DNA of 5,928 nucleotides from Ktedonobacterales bacterium (GCA_015478575.1 JADMIN010000185.1:1-5928), one strand, 5' to 3'; counted from the first letter of the stretch, positions 1 through 5,003 are shown. Made by a program: numbers and translations. The notes: generated from the letters alone by a model not told the origin.

Positions 1-968
1 ATGAGCAAGAGCAGCGCCAGCGCGGGGCCATACATGGCATAGAGATAGATAGTAAAATGATAATCAGGCGGCCGCCCCCAGTGCTCCACGGAGGTCAGGA
101 AGTTGGCTTTCCAGACTTGTTGCTCCGCGGCGCTCTCAGCCGGAAACGCCCAGAGCAGATAGAGGTTGTAGGGGAGAGCCACCACCGTGAAGGCGCCCAA
201 GAAGAGCGCCACACCACGCAGTCGGAGCCGTGCCCAGCCCGCCTCCATCGGGAAGAAACGCTCGCTGAGCGCGAGTGCCAGCATCACGGCGGTGGGCGCG
301 AGGCCGAGCGCTCCCTTATCCAGATAGCAGATCCCCTGCGCGGCACCCGCCAGGAGCAACCAGCGATATTTGCCGGTCTGATAAGCCAGCACACTGCCCA
401 GAACGGCGAGCGGCGTGAAAAACATCAGCGGCGTCTCGGTGATATCGCCAAAGTAATAGCCCTGGCTATTGATCAGCGCATAAGGCACAAAGCCAGCAAA
501 GGCGGCGCCGACGAGGCCCGCGCCTGGCCCATAGAGCCGACGACCCAGCAGATAGGTGACCACCATGCCGCCCAAGATAAAGAGCAATCCCGGTAAGCGA
601 TTGGCATACGGCGTATCGCCCAGAATGCGCATCGCCAGCGCGGAGGCCCACATACCAAATGGCGGAATGTGCAGCCAAATATGTGCCTGCGCCCAAATGG
701 TCAGATCCGCCGGTGAGAGCGCGCCGATCTCGTAGAGGGTCGGTGTGAGGGGATGCAGCTTCAGATGCTCGGCCACAATGGCGTGGACGGCCTCGTCTGA
801 TGGGCGCAGATACGCATGTCCGCGATGAAGGCCATGCAGCAGGAACGCGCCAGTGAGCAGCGCCAGCAGCGCCCCAAGAGACCAATGGAGGCGCCGCGCG
901 CGGGCCGCGACCGCACGGAGTCTCGCGGAGAGAGCGGTTTGGTATAGTCGCATGGTCGTTATGCTCAT
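1..968 (-). CDS. GT39/ArnT-family membrane glycosyltransferase, N-terminal part (3' end beyond the left edge)
   Basis: The first 322 residues read without a stop and run off the left edge. This family (PMT_2/GT39, ArnT-like) moves sugars from polyprenyl-phosphate carriers to proteins, lipids or wall polymers at the outer face of the membrane; the acceptor here cannot be told. Visible marks: a basic N-terminus, a first membrane helix at about residues 29-45, then the Asp-Glu pair of the first extracytoplasmic loop (D58-E59 in PSDEAVHA), the H-x-PP signature (H100, P102, P103), the NRLPGLL segment near 123-129, and a second acidic loop motif (D175...E178 in GDITETP), followed by several hydrophobic helices. 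The ATG at 968 is preferred over the in-frame ATG at 953 because GGGGGAAGG precedes it closely and an in-frame TAG lies just upstream (984-986). The gene is divergent from the signal-peptidase-like gene. The family call is firm; the substrate is unknown. Confidence 0.85.
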   Translation of the reverse strand, partial: MSITTMRLYQTALSARLRAVAARARRLHWSLGALLALLTGAFLLHGLHRGHAYLRPSDEAVHAIVAEHLKLHPLTPTLYEIGALSPADLTIWAQAHIWLHIPPFGMWASALAMRILGDTPYANRLPGLLFILGGMVVTYLLGRRLYGPGAGLVGAAFAGFVPYALINSQGYYFGDITETPLMFFTPLAVLGSVLAYQTGKYRWLLLAGAAQGICYLDKGALGLAPTAVMLALALSERFFPMEAGWARLRLRGVALFLGAFTVVALPYNLYLLWAFPAESAAEQQVWKANFLTSVEHWGRPPDYHFTIYLYAMYGPALALLLL

Positions 969-985
969 TCCGCCTTCCCCCGACT

Positions 986-1068
986 ACGCCAAACGCATCA
1001 CGCGCGGGCATGGAGAGCGCCCAATCATCCAGAGTCCCGCTGACCGTACCAAAGAATGCGTTTGGCGT
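986..1068. repeat. 13-bp perfect inverted repeat (986-998 / 1056-1068)
   Basis: ACGCCAAACGCAT at 986-998 recurs as its exact reverse complement at 1056-1068, with 57 bases between them and centres 70 bp apart. The right arm lies over the -35/spacer of the candidate GT39 promoter and the left arm in its leader. The simplest reading is a pair of operator half-sites for one regulator, possibly with looping. The arms themselves are not palindromes. Confidence 0.6.
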
Positions 1069-1071
1069 CAA
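1043..1071 (-). promoter_or_regulatory. Candidate sigma70-type promoter for the GT39 gene
   Basis: On the minus strand TTGACG (1071-1066) is followed after exactly 17 bases by TACGGT (1048-1043). The -35 is 5/6 to consensus; the -10 is only a partial match. Transcription would start near 1036, giving a leader of about 70 bases before the ATG at 968. The right arm of the 13-bp inverted repeat overlaps the -35 and spacer, as expected of an operator. Confidence 0.35.
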
Positions 1072-1278
1072 ACTGGGCCGACGAAGCTCCCCCATACGGA
1101 GATGGTGTATGGCGCCCTCGGAAGGGCACGAGTAATCGCGCCGGAGGGCGGCTGAAGCCTCGGTCCTCCCCGCTGGTGGACATATCTGGTATGCTGGCGG
1201 CAAGCGATGAATACATCGCCGCAAGATCGCGCACGCGAGGTGAAGACGAGATGCGCGTGAAGATGAGAAGTGCCTAGT

Positions 1279-1285
1279 GGAAGGG
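1279..1285 (+). promoter_or_regulatory. Ribosome binding site deciding the start of the signal-peptidase-like gene
   Basis: GGAAGGG lies 8 bases before the GTG at 1294. The earlier in-frame GTG at 1270 has only a weak purine run before it, so 1294 is the better start. The choice changes only eight N-terminal residues ahead of the membrane helix. Confidence 0.55.
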
Positions 1286-1293
1286 TCGTTTTC

Positions 1294-1890
1294 GTGGGAG
1301 ATGAAATTACGCAGCCCATACCGCCCTCCGAGGGTGGGCAGCCCCAGGAGGTCCGCGTCGTTGTCGAGCAGCGGCGCGTGACGCGGCGTGGCTGTTGTCT
1401 GACGCGGCTGATTGGCACGGGCATGCTCGTCATTCTCTTTGGTATTCTCCTGGCCAATACAGTCGCACCCTACCGCGTCAGCGGGCCAGCCATGCAGCCC
1501 ACCCTGCGCGATGGGCAGATCGTCCTGGCACACGTCTATACGTTCGTCGGCAAGCGCATCCGTGACCCCCAGCGCGGCGATATTGTGCTCTACCACCCGC
1601 CAGATCATCCGAGCACTACGGTGATCGGGCGGCTCATCGCGCTTCCCGGCGATAACATCGAGGTCACGTCGTCGAGCGTGATCCTGAACGGCAAGCCGCT
1701 CAACGAGCCATATATCGCCTCAGCGGGCGCGGGTCAGTCAGAGAACAATCAGACCGTGCCGAGCACCACACTAGGCACCAACAAGTATTTCATTCTGGGC
1801 GATAACCGCCCCAACAGCGCTGACTCGCGCACCTTCGGCGCGGTGGATGGCGGCAAGATCATCAGCCAGGTGTGGGTCACGCTGGGATGA
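1294..1890 (+). CDS. Signal peptidase I homologue lacking both catalytic residues (probable pseudoprotease)
   Basis: 198 residues from GTG 1294 (206 from the alternative GTG 1270). The layout is that of type I signal peptidase (S26): a cytoplasmic N-terminus, one membrane helix (about residues 38-55), then the extracytoplasmic boxes. Box B reads VSGPAMQPTL where active enzymes have a Ser before Met; the codon at 1489-1491 is GCC, giving Ala66. Box D reads VIGRLIALPGD where the general-base Lys should precede Arg; the codon at 1627-1629 is GGG, giving Gly112. RGDIVLYHPPD, NGKPLNEPYI and box E (LGDNRPNSADSR, residues 168-179) are intact, so the fold appears maintained. Staphylococcus aureus SpsA is a known inactive SPase I paralogue that sits beside the active SpsB; no second copy is visible here. 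Cleavage of signal peptides by this protein is unlikely. A substrate-binding, chaperone or regulatory role is inference. A sequencing error would have to hit two separate codons. Confidence 0.88.
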   Translation: MGDEITQPIPPSEGGQPQEVRVVVEQRRVTRRGCCLTRLIGTGMLVILFGILLANTVAPYRVSGPAMQPTLRDGQIVLAHVYTFVGKRIRDPQRGDIVLYHPPDHPSTTVIGRLIALPGDNIEVTSSSVILNGKPLNEPYIASAGAGQSENNQTVPSTTLGTNKYFILGDNRPNSADSRTFGAVDGGKIISQVWVTLG

Positions 1891-1903
1891 CCTCACCCAC
1901 TGC

Positions 1904-1927
1904 CCCCTTCTCTCGCCAGGGAAGGGG
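1904..1927 (+). repeat. Stem-forming intergenic repeat, copy 1
   Basis: CCCCTTC (1904-1910) pairs with GAAGGGG (1921-1927) around a 10-base loop, just past the stop of the signal-peptidase-like gene. The core CCCTTCTCTCGCCAGGG (1905-1921) matches 16 of 17 bases at 2728-2744. There is no T-tract on either strand, so an intrinsic terminator is not shown. A dispersed REP-like element between convergent genes is the better reading. Confidence 0.5.
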
Positions 1928-1959
1928 AGAGCGGCGGGGGAAAGCACGAGAGGGTGGCC

Positions 1960-2355
1960 CTAGCGGCGCGGGCGGCGGGCGGCGCGAACGAGGAGCAGCG
2001 CACCGAAGGTCGCCAGCCCGGTGAGGACGATGCGCCCAACATCAATGATCGGCTCGATGCGCACGCCGCCTGGGCCGATACTGATGACCGCGACGGGGCG
2101 CGCGTTGGAGCGTCCGCCTCCGCCTCCGCCGCTGCCCTGTTGGTCCACGTCGGCGCGGCGGTCGCCACCGGAGCCAAAGCCGAAGCCCATACTCACGCTG
2201 ACCTCTGAGGCGGTGATGACCGTCTGGTCATGTGCCGTCACCGCCTCACTATAGACCGCGCTGGGCCGGGCGATTGAGAAGAGGTTGTCAAGCGCCCCCA
2301 GAGGCGAGGGCTGAGCCGACGCCGCGCTGGCGCTGTCTGGTGTCACCTTATGCAT
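1960..2355 (-). CDS. gerW: GerW/YtfJ-family sporulation protein with C-terminal membrane anchor
   Basis: 131 residues. YtfJ/GerW proteins (Spore_YtfJ) belong to spore formers; the Bacillus subtilis member is needed for a normal germination response. Seen here: a variable N-terminal 33 residues, then YSEAVTAHDQTVITASEVSV (35-54) matching the family's pattern of a turn followed by a TVI-type strand, MGFGFGSGG (56-64), a glycine run (74-81), ARPVAVISIGPGGVRIEP (85-102), and a hydrophobic segment at about 107-123 ending in a basic tail (RAARRPRR). That tail predicts a membrane anchor with a cytoplasmic C-terminus. The start is fixed by AGGAGG 9-10 bases upstream. It is the last gene of a minus-strand set and overlaps the upstream gene's translational signals. 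The family call is strong; a germination role in this organism is inferred. Confidence 0.82.
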   Translation of the reverse strand: MHKVTPDSASAASAQPSPLGALDNLFSIARPSAVYSEAVTAHDQTVITASEVSVSMGFGFGSGGDRRADVDQQGSGGGGGGRSNARPVAVISIGPGGVRIEPIIDVGRIVLTGLATFGALLLVRAARRPRR

Positions 2356-2361
2356 CGCGCG

Positions 2362-2640
2362 CTACCTCCTGTGGCGCGCCAGTCGCGCCACGCCTATGCC
2401 AATGCCGACACCGATGATGGCGAGCTGGGCGACGCGCGTCACATCCACCACCGGAACCTGCCGCCGCCCGCCGCCACGTTGCACGAGCACCGCGGCGGGC
2501 CGCAGTCGCACGAGCGCGCCTCCCGGCCAGCGCAGCAGCATGACCCGCGTGAGCGGCGTCACGGTCGTGCCGTCGCGGGTGACGCTCTTTCCCGTCTCCA
2601 GACGCCATCGAATGCTCTCGCGCAAGAACCTTACCTCCAT
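2362..2640 (-). CDS. 92-aa membrane-anchored protein, likely shortened GerW/YtfJ paralogue
   Basis: No family is recognised at first sight, but the protein aligns with GerW encoded directly downstream. Residues 47-92 align with GerW 86-131 without gaps to the last residue, with 16 of 46 identical: RP.AV, GG.R, P..DV.R, then the membrane helix and the closing RR. Residues 19-33 (SVTRDGTTVTPLTRV) align with GerW 38-52 and look more like the general YtfJ pattern DGTTVIPVSKV than GerW itself does. Between these blocks the glycine-rich loop is about 20 residues shorter. The N-terminus is basic (RFLRESIRWRLE) and a hydrophobic helix spans about 71-85. The ATG at 2640 is preferred over further-upstream codons because GGAGG precedes it by 10 bases and the upstream extension has poor coding character. 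It sits between the 272-aa gene and gerW, probably one transcript. Confidence 0.7.
   Translation of the reverse strand: MEVRFLRESIRWRLETGKSVTRDGTTVTPLTRVMLLRWPGGALVRLRPAAVLVQRGGGRRQVPVVDVTRVAQLAIIGVGIGIGVARLARHRR
2365..2370 (-). promoter_or_regulatory. Strong ribosome binding site for gerW, next to the upstream stop codon
   Basis: AGGAGG on the minus strand directly precedes the TAG stop (2364-2362) of the 92-aa gene and lies at a good distance before the gerW ATG (2355-2353). A ribosome finishing the first gene sits on the initiation site of the second, which implies translational coupling. Confidence 0.75.
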
Positions 2641-2727
2641 GGCCAGAAGGCCTCCGTCTTGAGGTGTGGTGTCTTCCTGTACCCACCTTCCCGCCCCCCT
2701 GGAGGCGGTGCGCCGTGCCCCACGCAT

Positions 2728-2744
2728 CCCTTCCCTCGCCAGGG
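2728..2744. repeat. Stem-type intergenic repeat, copy 2
   Basis: CCCTTCCCTCGCCAGGG differs from copy 1 (1905-1921) at a single base. It follows the TAA stop (2755-2753) of the 272-aa gene by 8 bases, in the 112-base gap before the 92-aa gene. Relative to its neighbouring gene it has the opposite orientation to copy 1. CCCT/AGGG can pair around CGCC, a short stem only. Confidence 0.45.
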
Positions 2745-2752
2745 GGCCGGGG

Positions 2753-3571
2753 TTAGCCTCGGCTCTCCTCCGGCAGCACGTGCGTCGTGATCTGCGCGGG
2801 CAGTTCTGGCAGCACTGATTGCGGTGGATTCGAGGCATGCTGTGGATGTACCAGCGTTTGAACCAGTTCCGCCGCTAGATAGGCGCCTAGAGCCAGGCCG
2901 GCAGCCGTCTTGAGATTGAAGAAGATGCGGCGCTGCTCGGCGTTCGGCCCCGTGAAGGCCAGCTCTGGTTGCGTGCCCATCGGGTCACGCAGCACCTTCA
3001 CCAAGCCATCGGCCAAGCGCCCGATCTCCTGCTCGATGCCCGCGACCTCGCCCGTGGCCACCGCCCGCTCGAAGGTTGCCAGGTCGTTGGGGTTGCGATA
3101 GAAGAGGCCGTGCCAGGGGAAGGCGAGGTAGTAGTCAGCGTGGGGGATCACCCGCAAGTTGTACGACGCGCCGAGCATCCAATCCACGAACCATGGCTGG
3201 ATGCCGTCGGTGATGCCGTAGAGAAACGACATGGTGAGGTTGTGCAGTTGCAGGCGCTCGGTCTCGGTGAGCGTATGGATATCCACTTCCCACTGGAGAT
3301 GGGCGAAGATGTCGCGCAGCACAGGCAGATTGCGCGTCGCGCTGGGAATGATGCGCAGCGTGCCAGAGGCGAGCCGCGCCGCCTCGGTCTGTTGGACGGC
3401 AGAGTTGCGTGGCGGCAGGGTGGCGAGGCTGGGGTTGGCGTCGCGGAAATGCTCGCGGCGGAAGGCGAGGTAGTAGTCGCCGACGGTCTTGTAGAGCTGC
3501 GCGGCATAGGCGCGGCTCTGTTCTATGAGCTGGGGGCCGTTGGGCACCCGTGGCAGCGCGTCATCGCTCAT
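2753..3571 (-). CDS. Uncharacterised 272-aa protein with an internal DYYLAF repeat
   Basis: I do not recognise the family. The ATG at 3571 has GGGAGGGG a few bases upstream and begins MSDDALPRVP; longer in-frame extensions are arginine-rich and not credible. The body is mainly amphipathic helix with many aromatic residues. Residues 32-52 and 146-167 are alike: DYYLAF, 4-5 residues, F, then NP, 1-2 residues, LAT and L or F. The encoding DNA shares an exact 18-bp stretch (3119-3136 and 3461-3478), 114 codons apart. A conserved-looking core reads QPWFVDWMLGASYN (125-138). A hydrophobic helix (about 222-241) near the C-terminus could be a membrane anchor; the last 30 residues are Pro-rich. The gene leads the minus-strand set with the two GerW-like genes, 112 bases upstream of the next one, so an envelope or spore-related role is suggested by context only. 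Confidence 0.7.
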   Translation of the reverse strand: MSDDALPRVPNGPQLIEQSRAYAAQLYKTVGDYYLAFRREHFRDANPSLATLPPRNSAVQQTEAARLASGTLRIIPSATRNLPVLRDIFAHLQWEVDIHTLTETERLQLHNLTMSFLYGITDGIQPWFVDWMLGASYNLRVIPHADYYLAFPWHGLFYRNPNDLATFERAVATGEVAGIEQEIGRLADGLVKVLRDPMGTQPELAFTGPNAEQRRIFFNLKTAAGLALGAYLAAELVQTLVHPQHASNPPQSVLPELPAQITTHVLPEESRG

Positions 3572-3610
3572 CTGGCCCCTCCCTCTTCGGCCCGCGTGCG
3601 TCTGTGCGCG

Positions 3611-3641
3611 GGCACACACCGACTTCAGGCACACACCGACT
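3611..3641 (-). repeat. 14-bp tandem direct repeat with 17-bp period
   Basis: GGCACACACCGACT occurs at 3611-3624 and again at 3628-3641, separated by TCA. On the minus strand it reads AGTCGGTGTGTGCC, in the direction of the 272-aa gene, about 40 bases upstream of its ATG. Ten bases of the motif (TCGGTGTGTG) recur on the plus strand at 3899-3908. It looks like a repeated regulator site, or a leader element if the promoter is the upstream one. Confidence 0.6.
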
Positions 3642-3880
3642 GGCAGGGACGCGACACCTCTACGTCCCACACGGCATACGAGCACCCGCGTGCCAGGGTT
3701 GTAGCGCGGCCCTGCCCAGACGCGCGCCCAGACTCCCCCCCGCTAGCGTGGTTCGGCGATGCGCCGCGTACGGAGAGAGCATAGCGCATCAGCGCGCCGC
3801 TGGCGACCCGTTCCAAGTGAGCGAGGCGCGCGGGTGGCAACCCAAGGCGGCACCCACTCCGCCCCCACCCGCGCTCTCGC

Positions 3881-3910
3881 AGCATAGCAGAGTTCCCCTC
3901 GGTGTGTGAA
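3881..3910 (-). promoter_or_regulatory. Candidate leftward promoter for the 272-aa/GerW gene set
   Basis: On the minus strand TTCACA (3910-3905) and TATGCT (3886-3881) are separated by 18 bases. The -35 matches 5/6 and the -10 4/6. The -35 lies inside the inverted copy of the repeated motif (3899-3908), which could therefore act as an operator. It would give a long leader of about 300 bases. Confidence 0.3.
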
Positions 3911-3947
3911 GACCCCAGTTGCGGCACGATACCCAGAAGTCCCCTCG

Positions 3948-3977
3948 TTACCCGTCAGCCGCGCGATGCGTTATGAT
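3948..3977 (+). promoter_or_regulatory. Candidate rightward promoter for the 159-aa gene
   Basis: TATGAT (3972-3977) is a good -10, set in a local AT-rich patch that stands out from the GC-rich surroundings. TTACCC at 3948-3953 is a weak -35 at an 18-base spacing. Transcription would start near 3984, about 100 bases before the ATG at 4083. Confidence 0.35.
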
Positions 3978-4082
3978 ACTAGAACAAATATTCCAAAGTG
4001 CGGAGAGGGCGCGTGGCGGTGAAAGGCGACAAGCGGCGAACGGTGAAACGCGCGGCGAGAGAGCAGCAGGGAGGGTCGAGCA

Positions 4083-4562
4083 ATGCGATGGTTTGGCAGA
4101 GGGCGGCGCGAGGGTCGTGAGCGCGTCCACTCGCGCCCACGAGTGGCGAGCGCGGCCTCCGCCGCGCGAGCGGCACAGACAGCGCCTGAGGGGTACAAAG
4201 CGGAGTATGGCGGCCAGTGGGAGTCATCGGCGGCGGTGGGGATGGGGGGAGCGCATAGCGGTGGGTTGGGCAGCGCCACGGCGGGTGTGGCGGCCTATCT
4301 GATGCCAGGCGTGGGTGGGGGGAGTTTGGTGGCCCGCGCGGATGCGAGCACCTTTCCGCCAGCGCTGATGCGGGCAGCGCTCCAGGCGGCGCGTGCCGCT
4401 GGGCGCGCGCCAGAGGAGATCTGGTCTGAGGCGCTGCACGATTGGCTACTGACGCGCGAGACCGAGACGGGCGGCGGCCTCCCCGCGCTCTTCCAGGCGC
4501 CACGGCGGCAGCACGTCTGGAGCGAGATCGAGGCGACGGTGCGGGCGCTGCGCGCCTCGTGA
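4083..4562 (+). CDS. Uncharacterised 159-aa protein with a ribbon-helix-helix-like C-terminal segment, next to the origin
   Basis: ATG 4083 is preceded by GGGAGGG with a 7-base spacer. The N-terminal ~35 residues are basic and Arg/Ala-rich (MRWFGRGRREGRERV...), which suits nucleic-acid contact. Residues ~40-85 are Gly/Ala/Ser-rich and probably disordered. From about 82 the chain reads SLVARADASTFPPALMRAAL, then AARAAGRAPEEIWSEALHDWLL. This strand, helix, Gly-Arg turn, helix pattern resembles the CopG/Arc ribbon-helix-helix class, although no family was matched. The gene ends directly at the left edge of the origin-like region and points into it. A role in origin control or DNA organisation is conceivable from position and basic character, but is inference. 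An alternative is an unrelated small lineage-specific protein. Confidence 0.6.
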   Translation: MRWFGRGRREGRERVHSRPRVASAASAARAAQTAPEGYKAEYGGQWESSAAVGMGGAHSGGLGSATAGVAAYLMPGVGGGSLVARADASTFPPALMRAALQAARAAGRAPEEIWSEALHDWLLTRETETGGGLPALFQAPRRQHVWSEIEATVRALRAS

Positions 4563-4577
4563 GGGGCCGCCACGTGA

Positions 4578-4643
4578 AGATATCCACCACGCCAGATATC
4601 CACTCCACGAGCGGTGGATGTGGAGAACGGCGTTTGTGGAAAA
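4578..4643. promoter_or_regulatory. Left DnaA-box group: two pairs with 16-bp spacing
   Basis: AGATATCCAC repeats exactly at 4578-4587 and 4594-4603, giving two weak plus-strand boxes 16 bp apart. Two better minus-strand boxes follow, TTCTCCACA (4619-4627) and TTTTCCACA (4635-4643), also 16 bp apart. A GC strip (about 4645-4657) then separates them from the AT-rich element, the order of box, GC-rich strip and melting region known from Bacillus subtilis. Confidence 0.6.
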
Positions 4644-4656
4644 CGTCCGCGCGCGC

Positions 4657-4712
4657 GATTCTCTTCTTCTTTCTCTAGAAGATAAAGAATAAAGAGAGAG
4701 AGAATCCGTAAC
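4657..4712. other. AT-rich purine/pyrimidine segment, candidate duplex-unwinding element
   Basis: The top strand changes from an 18-base pyrimidine run (4659-4676) to a nearly pure purine run (about 4678-4704), with CTAG at the switch. GATTCTCT (4657-4664) and AGAGAATC (4699-4706) are exact inverted copies, so the block is a long imperfect palindrome. It contains TAG and AAG triplets like DnaA-trio elements (TAGAAG at 4676-4681). It lies between the left boxes and those at 4728-4744. Confidence 0.6.
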
Positions 4713-4747
4713 CGTAGTCATAGGGGCTGTGGATATGAGGATAACCC

Positions 4748-4777
4748 ACTGGCGGGCATCGCGCGATGCCCGCCAGT
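4748..4777. repeat. Perfect 30-bp palindrome inside the origin region
   Basis: The arm ACTGGCGGGCATCGC (4748-4762) is followed without a loop by its exact reverse complement (4763-4777). It starts four bases after the DnaA-like box at 4736-4744. ACTGGCGGG, the outer nine bases of an arm, recurs at 4851-4859. There is no T-tract after either arm, so it is not an ordinary terminator. A dimer-binding site or cruciform is likelier. Confidence 0.85.
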
Positions 4778-4820
4778 TCCCATGCCATGCGGCGCGGCAC
4801 GCATCGAGCCACAGGCGCGG

Positions 4821-4829
4821 TTATCCACA
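4821..4829 (+). promoter_or_regulatory. Perfect DnaA box
   Basis: TTATCCACA, exact consensus. A weaker box in the opposite orientation (CTATCCACG, 4834-4842) follows within 5 bases. Confidence 0.85.
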
Positions 4830-4927
4830 GGCGCGTGGATAGGTGGCCGCACTGGCGGGTATAAGTGGGGGATAACCTGTGGACCGCCGCGCAAGGCGCT
4901 GGGGCGGCGCTGGGGCCACGCTCCTCG

Positions 4928-4936
4928 TTATCCACA
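4928..4936 (+). promoter_or_regulatory. Perfect DnaA box
   Basis: TTATCCACA, exact consensus. It is followed by CTATCCACA (4960-4968, same strand) and TTGTCCACA (4974-4982, opposite strand), each one base off. Confidence 0.85.
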
Positions 4937-5003
4937 CGCTTCCACCGCGTATCACCAGGCTATCCACAGGCCATGTGGACAAAGCCGAGGGACGTTCGGC
5001 GTG

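Larger units (their letters stand above)
969..1293. other. Divergent intergenic region between the GT39 gene and the signal-peptidase-like gene
   Basis: About 325 bases without a convincing gene. It holds a candidate leftward promoter, a 13-bp inverted repeat (986-998 and 1056-1068) and a small GC-rich hairpin (GCCCT 1114-1118 with AGGGC 1123-1127, loop CGGA). A short frame at 1251 starts with ATG but stops after eight codons. I see no strong sigma70-type promoter for the rightward gene; TGGTATGCT at 1187-1195 resembles an extended -10 but has no matching -35. Confidence 0.6.
3572..4082. other. Divergent control region between the 272-aa gene and the 159-aa gene
   Basis: About 510 bases without a credible gene. 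The plus strand is strongly C-rich up to about 3960. It contains a 14-bp tandem repeat (3611-3641), a partial inverted copy of it (3899-3908), a candidate leftward promoter (3881-3910) and a candidate rightward promoter (3948-3977). From about 4000 the sequence becomes purine-rich and leads into the ribosome binding site of the 159-aa gene (GGGAGGG before 4083). Confidence 0.55.

Noticed and set aside
939..948. TTGGTATAGT on the plus strand as a promoter for the signal-peptidase-like gene
   Set aside because: A good -10 match, but there is no -35 at a usable distance and it lies inside the GT39 coding start, more than 300 bases upstream of the gene.
1142..1330. Inverted 10-bp match CGGAGGGCGG / CCGCCCTCCG (1142-1151 and 1321-1330)
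   Set aside because: Short, GC-only and partly inside a coding sequence; likely chance in this composition.
466..1608. Long minus-strand open frame of 380 codons
   Set aside because: It runs across the start of the GT39 gene and antisense through the signal-peptidase-like gene. Its translation is Arg/Pro/Ala-rich without family features, as expected of a shadow frame in high-GC DNA.
1904..1927. Intrinsic terminator after the signal-peptidase-like gene
   Set aside because: The stem is sound but no T-run follows on either strand.
2969..3784. Plus-strand open frame of 271 codons opposite the 272-aa gene
   Set aside because: Antisense shadow. The minus-strand frame has the better start signal and aromatic-rich protein-like sequence with an internal repeat.
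4570..4585. CACGTGAAG at 4571-4579 as a parS partition site
   Set aside because: Only the CACGTG core and two right-hand bases fit; the left half does not match the parS palindrome.
3979..4608. Minus-strand open frame of 209 codons opposite the 159-aa gene
   Set aside because: Low-complexity Arg/Pro/Ser composition, no ribosome binding site, and it extends into the DnaA-box region. The plus-strand frame has a good ribosome binding site and structured sequence.
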